Source: Larix sibirica
Lineage: Eukaryota; Streptophyta; Pinopsida; Pinales; Pinaceae
Reading direction: 5' to 3'
Length of the DNA stretch: 25,964 bases
Assembly: GCA_004151065.3 (NCBI GenBank)
Contig: NWUY0300029034.1
Location: 2,909-28,872 of the forward strand
A program made the position numbers and the translations under genes. Positions 10,874 through 19,700 of the stretch are shown here, one piece after another. The stretch's first letter is position 1, and every line of letters begins with the position of its first letter. Below the pieces are notes generated by a model. The model made no database searches, had not been told where the DNA came from, and saw nothing but the letters and a program-made list of their open reading frames with translations.

Positions 10874-10875
10874 CT

Positions 10876-11267
10876 TGTAATATACTTAAACCCATAAATT
10901 CGGAGCAATGATGAAAAATCACAAGAGAGAATAGATAAAACAATGAAAGGATCTCTTGTATGGAAGATATTCAAAATATAGAGTTATGTTGACTTGCCTC
11001 TTCAAGGGGGCAACCTCTAAGAGAAAATCTCCAAATACAATCACAATTCTTGACTACACATTACATACCTTACTACTTTATATATAGTGCTTCAATATCC
11101 AAAGTTATAATGACTTGTGGTCAAGATATTAATGAGGGTCAACCACATAGGGGCATTTATTCAATAAAGAGGGCCCTTTTACATTAAGTCACTACCCACT
11201 AACTATATAATGGGACTTATGGCCTTATACATTAATAAAGTAAGGGGGTTAGGGTAGGACCCTAACA
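10876..11267 (-). repeat. 5' LTR of gypsy element (LTR A)
   Basis: Read on the minus strand the LTR starts TGTTAGGGTCCTACCCTAAC at 11,267 and ends ATATTACA at 10,876, giving the standard TG...CA termini and 392 bp. The PBS follows after two bases. It shares long blocks with the partial LTR at 11,403-11,712, for example GCCTCTTCAAGGGGGCAA (plus strand). The first 19 bases contain a TTAGGGT / ACCCTAA inverted repeat. Confidence 0.85.
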
Positions 11268-11402
11268 TGATGTGACTTGTATTCTTTGTATCTATTGGGT
11301 CGATGTCTTGTCCTTCCCTCTAGCCGCAATGTGTCCTCTATCAAATCAAAACGAGGGGCCCAACACCCTTATATTGATAATCCAAAAAGGGAGAAATGTT
11401 CA
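11268..11402. other. Spacer between two related LTRs
   Basis: These 135 bases do not match the missing inner end of LTR B or any other part of the window. They could be target DNA or a rearranged piece of the older element. No gene is present. Confidence 0.4.
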
Positions 11403-11712
11403 AATGCCTCTTCAAGGGGGCAAACTCGAAATGAGAAAAACTCCAATACAATGAAATACTTGACAAAACTTTACATAGCCTTCTACCTCTATAACTAGTT
11501 TCTTATTAGAAAAACCTTAACTACTTGTGATCCCATCATTAATAAGTATTAACAACCTCTTGGGCTTTATTTAATCAACACAACCCTTTTACATTGGATA
11601 ACCACACATGAAGTAATCTAATGGGCCTTATTCAAATAAGACAACCTCGTACATTTTAATTGAATAATTCCTAAGTACCCCAAAGTAAGGGGTTTAGGGT
11701 AGTGCCCTAACA
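11403..11712 (-). repeat. Partial LTR of same family (LTR B)
   Basis: This 310-bp block matches LTR A in order and orientation: GCCTCTTCAAGGGGGCAAAC, then AACTCCAATACAATG, then the outer end which on the minus strand starts TGTTAGGGCACTACCCTAAA. About 80 bp of the inner (U5) end is absent. It is clearly diverged from LTR A, so it is a separate, older or differently mutated copy. The LTR element at 11,717 inserted immediately beyond its outer end. Confidence 0.8.
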
Positions 11713-11716
11713 TAAA
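11712..11716. repeat. Left 5-bp target-site duplication ATAAA
   Basis: ATAAA directly precedes the TGTT of the 5' LTR and is repeated exactly at 20,105-20,109, directly after the 3' LTR. Its first A is also the last base of LTR B. Confidence 0.85.
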
Positions 11717-12205
11717 TGTTCGATATAATTTCATAAGGTAGATGATTAAGTATGAATGCTAATAAAGTTCATGATGGTTTAATACTTTGGCTCATGAAGT
11801 AGATGTCGTGTGGAATTTTTTTATCTTAAATAAGACTCATGAAGTAGATGTTGTACGAAAAACAATAATTGTAAGAAGGTTTACTAAAAGGTTCCTCCTA
11901 CTAGAAATTTTATTCTCTGGAAAGTACCTAGAAGGTTTTACCTACTAGAAAGCTCCTTCTTTAGAAAGTACCTAGGAGGTTTGAGGGAAATTATATAAAT
12001 AAGTAGAAGAAATGCAATAGGATGCTTTGTGAAGTATATAGGATGTAATAGTCTTGTTGAAGGAATGGTTAATGGTGTTACCCTACCTTATGGGTCTTCT
12101 CTATATTATTATGTTCATTATCTTGTTATATTTTGTGTGGATCTATTATGTTATTTGCAAGTTAATGTTTATATTCTACCTTTATATCTATTGAGGTACA
12201 CAACA
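11717..12205 (+). repeat. 5' LTR (489 bp)
   Basis: The LTR starts TGTTCGATATAATT and ends GAGGTACACAACA. It matches the 3' LTR over blocks such as AAGTAGATG, CAATAATTG, AGTACCTAG, GTTAATGGTGTTACC and GTTAATGTTTATATT. Near its left end it contains CTCATGAAGTAGATG twice (11,791 and 11,836), present once in the 3' LTR, which explains much of its extra 85 bp. A second internal repeat, CTAGAAA...AAGTACCTAG, occurs twice around 11,899-11,980. Confidence 0.88.
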
Positions 12206-12207
12206 TT

Positions 12208-12219
12208 TGGTATTAGAGC
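12208..12219 (+). other. Primer-binding site of second LTR element
   Basis: TGGTATTAGAGC lies two bases after the LTR end and differs from the canonical initiator-Met tRNA complement TGGTATCAGAGC at one position. It confirms plus orientation. Confidence 0.9.
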
Positions 12220-12609
12220 CCTTTCTTCGGAAAAACAATGAGGATTTTTTTGGCATATTTTTTGGAGGAAAAAAGAGGATGGTGGTATTCATATTGATTT
12301 CTAAAAAATTCTGTGTGTAATTTGAAGATTCCAATTGCATATCTAAGTTCCTCTTGCAAAACACCCAATTCAAAAAAAAATCGTCCAAATTGAAGTTCAA
12401 GGAATAGAGTTATTGCTAATTTAAAATCAATTGTTTAAGGGGTTTTCAATGACAATCACATAAATTGAAGATCATATATCTTTTGATAGAGTGCTAATAT
12501 TTCCATGAAACCACCTCCAACAAATGCATAATGACCATGGTATTTCATAATTGTGGTCATAATAACGATTCTAAGCAATATTGACGAAGTTATGACCATT
12601 TTTAATTTG
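12220..12609 (+). other. Leader of second LTR element
   Basis: The 390 bases after the PBS contain no domain I recognise. The sequence is the expected untranslated leader, ending at the 17-bp repeat that bounds the nested SINE. Confidence 0.55.
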
Positions 12610-12626
12610 TCACCTCAAACCACATT
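12610..12626. repeat. Left 17-bp direct repeat (SINE target-site duplication)
   Basis: TCACCTCAAACCACATT here is identical to 18,607-18,623. The left copy directly follows the SINE tail (minus strand) and the right copy directly precedes the SINE head, as a retroposon target-site duplication would. Confidence 0.8.
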
Positions 12627-12857
12627 TTTCAATGTGGTTCACAACCTCGAAGAGGAGTTGCTACATCCATGGAAATAATTCACAAGGGGCCCACCCAAAG
12701 GGGCCACACACTGTCGACTCTGATTACAGAGCCTAACCCGGTGGGGACATCAATTGAGGCCCTTATATATCTATGCATGGCCACCTAGGGATTTGACCCC
12801 GAGACCTTTTGCTTACAACTCACAGCTCTCAACCACTTGAGCTAACCCATCAAGCTA
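12627..12857 (-). mobile_element. tRNA-derived SINE
   Basis: On the minus strand the element starts TAGCTTGATGGG and has the two RNA polymerase III promoter boxes of a tRNA-related head. Box A is TTAGCTCAAGTGG (12,845-12,833). Box B is GGGTCAAATCC (12,799-12,789; consensus GGTTCGANTCC). A tRNA-unrelated body follows with GTGTGTGGCCCC and GGGTGGGCCCCTTG, and the end is ACATTGAAAA next to the 17-bp repeat. The length is about 231 bp. It is not a functional tRNA gene: the acceptor stem and anticodon arm do not pair. The plant family name cannot be settled here. Confidence 0.82.
12789..12845 (-). promoter_or_regulatory. Pol III box A and box B of SINE
   Basis: Box A TTAGCTCAAGTGG at 12,833-12,845 and box B GGGTCAAATCC at 12,789-12,799 (both minus strand). 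Box A differs from consensus TRGCNNAGTGG by one inserted base; box B has two changes from GGTTCGANTCC. Confidence 0.75.
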
Positions 12858-13505
12858 AAACGATAATTTACTTTATATTATTGTTGATATTAATTTAAAA
12901 GTAAATTAAATATGCAATATTGATTATAATTGATTGTTTTTTAATTTGAATAATTAAATTCATATCTATCTAAAATTTGGCCAAAACTTGATAAGGTAAT
13001 TTGTCGATGCCAAAAAGCACAAAGGTAGAGGTGTAAACATGTAAATATCTTGGTTGAAGTGTTGTTTAACAATTCTATGATTTTGGGTTAAATTTTAAAT
13101 GAAATGCATTCGGGAAAAAGTTATATGAAAAATTATAATTTATTAGATTTTTATCAAATTTAATAAAATTATTTTTTTAGGTTGAAAAGTGTTTTACAAC
13201 TTCTTATAATATAAATGTTATTATATATATAAATAATTTTGACATTATTATGTATCTCATTACGGATGCTTTTATAGTGGGAAAAAATGTCTTCAAGGAC
13301 ATATTGTTCTTCCATTTTTAAAGCATATGCTTCCACTCAAATCATGAAAAATATGTTTGAAAAAAATGGATTCAAATGGATTTGAAACCTCTTTCAACTG
13401 ATCCTTTATTGGCTTAAGGTTAATGTTGGATAATTAAATGTTGTCTTTCATTTAGTTTATGACCAAGCTCAAGTCCCGACATATATGAATATCATATATT
13501 TGACA
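12858..13505. other. Very AT-rich noncoding segment
   Basis: The segment lies between the SINE head and the LINE 3' end. It is rich in TTATATATA-like and AATTAAA tracts, with no coding signature on either strand. It may be the LINE 3' untranslated region or another insertion; nothing in the sequence decides this. Confidence 0.45.
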
Positions 13506-13527
13506 TTTTTTCTTTTTTCTTTTTTCT
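13506..13527 (-). repeat. T-rich tract, possible LINE poly(A) tail
   Basis: Three runs of five to six T separated by single C, followed by a short end. On the minus strand this is an A-rich tract just past the last recognisable LINE sequence, which is where a retroposon tail belongs. No target-site duplication was found beside it, so it could also be a simple repeat. Confidence 0.4.
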
Positions 13528-13999
13528 GAAGAACACTAAAGGAGAAATCTTACAACCATGAATTATGCATTATTGATGGATCCTTATCCTAGTGTTGCTT
13601 CGAACGTCACATTGTGGTCCTTTGATAAGATTGAAATTCCACCGATGTTGCTAAAGTTTGGAGGATTCGTTTTGCTCCATTAAAAATTCCCTATCTAGGT
13701 TGATATTTATCAATTTGTAAGTTCCTTAGATGTGTAAGCCTCCTTTATATAATAGTCACTTTACTTATAATAATAAATTATCTAACTTGTGAATTTTTTT
13801 GAAAAGAGGGAATGCTTTTTTTTTTCAAATATTTGGGATTCCTTGCCAGGGAAGTTCTCTAGTTGATCAAACATTGAAATTCTTGAGTTCATTTTTATTT
13901 ATACATTCTTTAAAATAGGCTTCCATTATTTCCCCACTCCAAACCTTTCATATATCTATCAACTTCTCTTATTTTTCCCATATATATTGTGTAGAAGAA

Positions 14000-14110
14000 C
14001 ACTTTATGATTTTAAATGGTCAATTGTTTCTTCACCCCTCTTACATAACATGCATATTCCTAGAGTTTGTCTATTTCCATTCAATAGGACTTCCCAAGTC
14101 ATGGCCTTAT
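14000..14110 (-). pseudogene. LINE zf-RVT zinc-binding motif
   Basis: The minus strand gives GICMLCKRGEETIDHLKS, matching the plant L1 C-terminal pattern CxxC...ETxxHL. The following Cys of the fourth ligand is replaced by a stop region (S-stop-SVLL). Confidence 0.7.
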
Positions 14111-15229
14111 TCTTAATTTCTAGACATGGAAAAATATGGGTATTTTTTGGTACTATTTACCATTATTTTGCATCTTAAATATCAAAAGAAAACATGGCTT
14201 TGTATCATAATCTAGCTTAATACTATCTCAAAGTAGGATTTTTTTTACCATATAAGAGTGTCTTCTTCATCCCTTAATATGACATGGATTTGGTGAATGT
14301 TCTCTACATATGTTTTCCATGGAAAACTATACCACCTTCCAAGCCCAAAGGATGAGCCCTTACCTAGACTTGTTTCCACGAGCTTGTTATTATCGAAGTT
14401 AATACCTAGTTTAGAGTATATGTACCTTGATTATGAAGTGTCTCAATCATCTCTTTTGGAAATAATTGCCATATTATAATATCTTATTGGCCAAGGGTAT
14501 ACTCCCAATTTCACTTCCTCTTCATTACCCTTATCCAATTACCTATTACATGAAAGTATTTTACAAGCTCCTTCCAGTGGGTTAACACATTATTGACCAA
14601 TTTTCTTGGGTTTCTTATCAAATATGTTATGTGCCTAGGCCTAAAAAAAAAAATTCATATATAATTTTATTCCATAGTCCCTCAATGTTTAGGACCCTTC
14701 ATAAAATTTTGGATGCCAATGATTGACCAAAAGAGTGTATATTTTTTAGTACCCATCCTCCTAAATCTATTTTCGCTTCACCTATATTCATCCCTTTACC
14801 TATGTAATACCCTCATTATATTTATTACCTTTCCATGGGAATTTAAGTCACTTCATTATAATATTTTCCAAACTCATTTTGGAATATAAGCCAAGAAATG
14901 CTAGAATACTAGAAGTGTTTTCAGTACCAACTTTATCAAATTCCATCTTCCCCTATCAAAAACCATTGATTACACTAATGGTATATCCTAGCTTCAATAT
15001 TGTCTAGTAATAAATACCATTCCCTCTTCTCATATTTTTTTGGATTCAAAAAGAAAAGCAAGTACTTAAACCCTTCTTTGAAGTCAACACATTTGATAGG
15101 AAAAGAATGTAACAATTGATTCTTTAGAATAGATCATCCTCCTTGAAACTGTATTCTAGATTTCTTGATCTCCATACTTATTTATATACTATATATATCC
15201 ATAATTTCTTACAATTTTTCTGCTTCCCT

Positions 15230-15292
15230 TGGAGTTAAATCACCAAAAAATACAGCATCATCAACAAAGAGGAGATGAGATAATGTTATTCT
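15230..15292 (-). pseudogene. LINE reverse transcriptase catalytic block (FVDD)
   Basis: The block LLFVDDAVFFG is uninterrupted. The two Asp of FVDD bind the metal ions for polymerisation. FVDD and FADD are the typical plant L1 forms, as against YVDD or FFDD in LTR elements. This is the best-preserved stretch of the element. Confidence 0.9.
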
Positions 15293-16420
15293 TCCAAAAT
15301 TGTGAAAACACTATGTATTTTTATCTCCTTTCTATACCTAGATTCCCCTACTCTTAACTCTCCATTCCACTTCTCCCCACTCCAAAAAAATTTTCTTTAT
15401 GTTTTCTAAAAATGTTACCCTCTTTTTTTCTTCCTCATTAAAAATCCATCTACATCCTTTCATAAATTTCAGCTAGCTTTACTTCCACTTATTTTAAGTT
15501 TGTATCTATATTTTTTACTTTTAAAGGATGTCCACTATACCACTTCCTTTTTTAACTTATTCAAAGATAATGTAAACTAATAACTCTCTAAATCCTTGAA
15601 CTTTCATTATAACTAACCTATCTATCCCATACTTCTTTTGACATCACTCATCTTCCAACACTCCTCCAACTAGGTGGGATTAAATATGAATGGGGTGGAT
15701 AGATTCCGATCTCAAACCCTTGTTTGGAGTAAAATGGGTAGATGATTTGAATCATTTCCACACTCCCTATTCACTTCATTCATTAAATCTTATGTTACCA
15801 TGAATTTTTCAAGTCTCTTTGAAATCCCATCCTCAATTGATCTATTATTCCTCTATATTGGTATAATTTTTATAGGTTCTACATCAACATTCCTTACCTC
15901 TTCTATCTTGTATTTGAAGAATTATGCTAGTATGTTTAGCCTTGTTCCTTCCCCAACACTTAATGTTTGTGCAGTAAAAAATTTAAGCCTTCCCCAATAA
16001 TCACCCTTTCATTTTCTAAGAAAAGTTCCACTAAAAGGAACTCCTCCTAGAAGGATTTACTTTCACCATATGGCCCATGTTAGTTAATAACTGAGATGGT
16101 TTGTCCTATATTTGAGAAGAAAAGGTCTATCCAAATAACTAATTTGAGGAATAAGGAGTTCCATATTGTTATAATTTCCTTTGAATTACATGTGTTTAAG
16201 CTAAAAATTGCCATCCCTTCATATTTTTCTCCAAACCTCCTATCAACTTCTTACCCTTACCTATGGTTTCTTGTAATAGAATCACATTTGGTGTTTGTAA
16301 TTCTAGGATTCTTTATAGGGCCAATATTTTGTACGGCATGACCAACCTTCTAATCTTGATTGATACTATAAGCATGGTTTACTCCTAGAAGGGGTATGTC
16401 CTTCTCTAAGGACCTAGTTT

Positions 16421-17450
16421 ATGGATTTTTTTTCCCTATAGAATCTCTTGTAGAGATTTTTCTTTAGCATGATATAATAAATATTTCCTCCTTCCACACT
16501 ATGATGGTAAGTCCCATCCTAGATCCGTACCTAAACCCCCTTCAATTCCCTCTACCCATTTGTGTTTATCACCCTCCCTAATCCTCGTGAGTTATATCTA
16601 GATTTGGCTTTGATACCTGAATACTCCTCTAAATTCGATTATGATGTGTTCATGATAGGGTCAAAAAGGTCCCTCACTTGTTGAAGTGTCTTCTAGGATT
16701 GTCAAGGGAATGTTTTATTTCCCTAAAAGATATTGAATGATACCCTTTCCCATGTCAAGGTTTGCAGAACAATCCTTTTTCCCCTTAAAACCTCTATGGC
16801 ATTTTTTCTTGAATCCTTAAGGATGGCCATTCGTATCTATCCTTGAACTCAAAATTACCTTCTTAAATGATTTATATGGGAAAAAACTCACCTAAATAGA
16901 TAGGGTCTAGACTATTAACAGATCAAGAGAAGATCCTACTCTAAATTCCCATGTCATCAACCAAACTTGAATTCAAAGAGATAGAAAGGTGCACTTGGGC
17001 CCAGATCCTAACGGTTGAAAATTTTGCAAGTGGATGGCTATAGAGCTTATCCTTCAATCTATCCTAGAACTCTTATGTACCTACACAAAAGACAACCAAA
17101 GACCCTTCTTAAATGCCTTTGAGTATTGGAAAACAATAATAAAAGAAACAATTGAATTATATGTTAATCAAAGTAAATTGAGTGGCATAGATAAAGATAA
17201 ATTCAATCCACAAAACATCATATATATAAACAAACCATGTCATGGCTATAAATGTTTTTGGGGAGGTAAAGAAGAGTGATCTCTTATATTAATAAAGAGA
17301 CAACTACATAAACAAGATATACATGAATCTCATCGAGGTGTCTAATTCACCAATCTAGATTCTCCATGCTTGGGCCACTGACAAATCTTCTTCCACGATC
17401 TTCCTTGAACTAGGAGTAAAAGGGATCACATTGGATTATACCCACTAAGT
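16421..17450 (-). other. Probable LINE ORF1/5' region, decayed
   Basis: The stretch lies upstream (minus strand) of the LINE endonuclease, where ORF1 should be. No DUF4283 core or zinc knuckle is readable; only short charged pieces such as GRRKYLLYHAKEKSLQEIL remain. A plus-strand frame at 17,034-17,279 (81 codons, Lys-rich) is open but matches no family I know. Assignment to the LINE is by position only. Confidence 0.35.
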
Positions 17451-18180
17451 CTAGGGAGAAATAATGACTCGGAATGTATGGGAAATTGAGGGGAAGGGTG
17501 TTGTAAGAACCCTGAGGAAAACTATTGATTCTATTCCTCCAGCATGTACTTGCTTTGTTGGAATACAGTCCAAGCTTCCTTCATTTTGAGACTTGTCTTT
17601 ATACTTTAAGATAAGTGCCTTAGGAAGTTGATTTATGTAATAACTGAGACCATAATGACTTTCAACCACCCTAAACACACGTGGGAATTCACGTGTTTTT
17701 TTTTTTAATTTTGAGAGATGTATGCATTTTGCTAAAGGCTAACATGCATATACGCGTGTTGCTAACTATTAGCCTGTGTACCCAAGCCAAAAATGAGTTT
17801 TTTTAAAGGATTTTTCTCACAATCTGATGTGTAAGGGGAATGCAAGGGGGTTTTTAGCGTCATTGAGTAATTTAATGCTATAACAATAATGAGATGGGAG
17901 AATTGGTGTGACTAGAAAGTGACTCACCACTTCGATTCTCATAGTTTGGTATAACAACCTCCCATTGTAATGAATTTGGCTCAATCCCTTTCTCCTTAGG
18001 ACTATGTTGAAAATTATTTCGAGGTTTAATGCCCATATCTTCCTCCAGCCTCATGGAAATGTGTGTTCCTCTTTCTTCTAAACCATTTTCCATGAAATTT
18101 ATGAAATCAATTATTACTGCAATGATATGGGCATTTCTTTTATCCTCTAAGGATGCCTTCTTCTATCATTTAAAATAGAA
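17451..18180 (-). other. Unassigned segment with two short open frames
   Basis: Minus-strand frames 17,678-17,451 and 18,093-17,878 are open for about 70 codons each. The second is charged (MRLEEDMGIKP, HSPKEKGIEPN) and could be a LINE ORF1 N-terminus, but I recognise no domain. The segment also holds two G-box palindromes (see 17,678-17,695). Confidence 0.3.
17678..17695. promoter_or_regulatory. Paired G-box motifs (CACGTG x2)
   Basis: Two perfect CACGTG palindromes, 17,678-17,683 and 17,690-17,695, are separated by six bases within a larger near-palindrome ACACGTGGGAATTCACGTGT. CACGTG is the plant bZIP/bHLH binding core. No promoter is recognisable nearby, so function is not implied. Confidence 0.35.
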
Positions 18181-18339
18181 CTCTACATAGACTTTCTTTG
18201 CCAAACTTTTTAGATTTAAGGCTTTGGACAATCCTCTACATAGACTTTCTTTGCCAAACCTTTAAGATTTAAGGCTTTGAACAATCCTCTACATAGACTT
18301 TCTTTGCCAAACCTTTTAGATTTAAGGCTTTGGACAATC
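18181..18339. repeat. 53-bp tandem repeat, three copies
   Basis: Units 18,181-18,233, 18,234-18,286 and 18,287-18,339 are each exactly 53 bp, begin CTCTACATAGACTTTCTTTG and end GGACAATC or GAACAATC. They differ at only a few positions, much less than the surrounding elements have decayed, so the triplication is recent relative to the insertion. The period is not a multiple of three. Confidence 0.95.
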
Positions 18340-18552
18340 GATTGTATAAATCAAAATGAGCACACCTAAAATGGATTTTTACGTAATCTACTATTCGAGC
18401 ATGAAGTGTCTCCACCTAGTCAATTTCTATAAAGTATGACAGCCTTTCCTTAAGTTCAGACTCCACCATATACACGTTGTTTCCCTATATGGATTTTACT
18501 TATATGTTTCATCAATGTCAATTTCTCAATCAAGTTTATCTCCAATTCCCCN

Positions 18553-18606
18553 ACCTTTTGCTTACAACTCATAGCTCTCAACCACTTGAGCTAACCCATC
18601 AAGCTA
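18553..18606 (-). repeat. Second 54-bp copy of SINE head
   Basis: These 54 bases match 12,804-12,857 without gaps and with one difference (CATAGC against CACAGC). They include box A but stop short of box B. The copy abuts the right 17-bp repeat on one side and the single ambiguous base N (18,552) on the other. Confidence 0.92.
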
Positions 18607-18623
18607 TCACCTCAAACCACATT
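18607..18623. repeat. Right 17-bp direct repeat
   Basis: Identical to 12,610-12,626. After it the interior of the plus-strand LTR element resumes. Confidence 0.8.
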
Positions 18624-18690
18624 GAACAATAAGTTATAGTTTTGGTTATGGGTTTTATTCCAAGAAAAATGTATTTTACAGGAAAATTGG

Positions 18691-18960
18691 ATGGTCTTAG
18701 TAATTCAAGAATACATTACATATTATAATCAAAATGTGTCCCTTTGGAAAAACTACCTATACTCTAATATAAGATATGAAGCAACTATATGGGGTCAAAC
18801 ACTTTGTTTTGAGAATCTATTAGCACTTTTAGATGAAGCATATGAACAAGTATTTTTAGACAGGTGGTCTCATGATGTGAAGAATGATAAAACAAAAAAC
18901 ACAAAGAGTTTATTTTCATGTGACAACTTCCTATTACATGTTCTTGGATGTACTCAATAA
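18691..18960 (+). CDS. Unknown 89-codon frame inside LTR element
   Basis: This frame is open for 89 codons in the interior of the LTR element, between the nested block and the protease-like segment, and is among the longest clean frames of the window. It contains ITYYNQNVSLWKNYL, GQTLCFENLLALLDEAYEQ, and DRWSHDVKNDKTKNTKSLF, with mixed aromatic and charged composition that looks more like protein than chance. I recognise no domain. By position it could be the end of gag or a captured host fragment. A sequence just upstream in another frame, FTGKLDGLSN, resembles the start of retrotransposon gag regions, which weakly favours gag. The Met start has no special support. Confidence 0.35.
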   Translation: MVLVIQEYITYYNQNVSLWKNYLYSNIRYEATIWGQTLCFENLLALLDEAYEQVFLDRWSHDVKNDKTKNTKSLFSCDNFLLHVLGCTQ

Positions 18961-19028
18961 GAGAATGCTATTAATTCTATAAACCTTATTAACATGCATA
19001 ATTTCATTAATGTTTACTTGGCTAAAAG

Positions 19029-19260
19029 TTGCAAGTCCCCACAAAGCATAATCAAAGAACACAAATTGATGTTCAAATTGTTCAAATTTTTAAAGATATG
19101 AAGATTACTATGGAGAAATATGTTTTGCATTTAGATTTTCATGATATAGATATGAATGATGTGGATATTGTTTTGGGATCTCCTTGGATGGAATTAGTTG
19201 ATACAATTAATATTAATGTGTAAAAGAAGTTTTTGAAGCTTTTATACAAGAAAATATATC
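19029..19260 (+). pseudogene. Ty3/gypsy protease C-terminal half
   Basis: The frame reads TKHNQRTQIDVQIVQIF, then MKITMEKYVLHLDFHDIDM, then DVDIVLGSPWME with the conserved ILG-type strand (IVLGSPWM) of gypsy aspartic proteases, then TININVQKKFLKL across one stop. The active-site strand with DSG or DTG is not present upstream, so only the second half of the fold survives. Proteases of this type process the element's polyprotein. After it comes no RT: the sequence runs on without domains for 440 bases to the 3' LTR. Confidence 0.75.
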
Positions 19261-19700
19261 ACATTGCATGATATTTATGTTTCTAAAGGGCCCAAGATGG
19301 CACATGAAAAAGTTTTTGTAGCACCTATTGACATATCAAATGAAGAGATTGAGATAAGGTTGGGAGCATCATAAAAAATGGAACAAAAAAGGCAACCAAT
19401 ATGGAGGCACGTGGACTAAAAGTAATGCATGGAGATATCATAGTAGTGTAGTGACAAAATGGAACTAAAGGAGCAACCAAGATGAGTATTGAGGTGGAAA
19501 GGGAGCAGTTCAACCCCATGCCCACATTTCATTAGGATGGATGGATGCTCGTGCTTGGTGCCAAGTGGCTACAATCCTTAGTTCATCATATTGTTTGGCT
19601 TCCTCCAATGCTTTGAGGAAAAACCATGCGAAGGGGGATGGAATGTAATGTACTTAGTGGGGATAATATGGGGTGCCTAGGTAGATAACCAAGGGGATAC
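19261..19700 (+). other. 3' untranslated interior of LTR element
   Basis: No coding domain. The last bases before the LTR, AACCAAGGGGATAC, contain a short purine stretch in the place of a polypurine tract, but it is weak (AAGGGGA). Confidence 0.5.

Larger units (their letters stand above)
5865..11267 (-). mobile_element. Degenerate Ty3/gypsy retrotransposon, 3' end missing
   Basis: Read on the minus strand the element runs LTR (11,267-10,876), initiator-Met type primer-binding site (10,873-10,862), about 1.3 kb of leader, gag, aspartic protease, reverse transcriptase, RNase H and integrase. This gag-PR-RT-RH-IN order defines Ty3/gypsy and excludes copia, where integrase precedes RT. The long polyprotein is broken by many stops and at least one frameshift, but the domains remain easy to read. 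It stops in the first half of the integrase core near 5,865, and no 3' LTR is visible downstream, so no target-site duplication can be checked. Gag and RT motifs look like a chromovirus-type plant lineage, but with the C-terminus gone I cannot assign a clade. Confidence 0.9.
13528..16420 (-). pseudogene. Degenerate L1-type LINE ORF2
   Basis: The minus strand read from 16,420 down gives endonuclease, linker, reverse transcriptase and zf-RVT in the order of plant L1 elements. Endonuclease: GHAVQN, IKNPRI, TKCDS (in full-length relatives QETKCDS, with a catalytic Glu), YEGMAI, IITIWN. Linker: PFIFNPTWLEE-like and GFLMRKKK. RT: SHLLFVDDAVFFGDLTPREA near 15,290-15,235 with the FVDD catalytic pair, then CVDFKEGFKYLLFFLNP and, lower, DLGGWVLKNIHSFGQSLASK. 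zf-RVT: WEVLLNG and CMLCKRGEETIDHL near 14,100-14,000. Every segment has stops or frame changes, and the total (about 2.9 kb) is shorter than a normal ORF2 of 3.5-4 kb. The protein would nick target DNA and prime reverse transcription there. Confidence 0.88.

Noticed and set aside
11249-11267. TTAGGG / CCCTAA at the LTR ends (also 11,690-11,712) resembling telomere repeats
   Set aside because: Each is a single unit forming a short inverted repeat at the LTR terminus, not a tandem TTTAGGG array.
12789-12857. A tRNA gene on the minus strand
   Set aside because: Box A and B are present, but the acceptor and anticodon stems do not pair and a long body with an A-rich end follows; this is a SINE.
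18160-18345. The three 53-bp repeats as a CRISPR-like array
   Set aside because: Units are directly adjacent with no spacers, and the context is a plant transposon.
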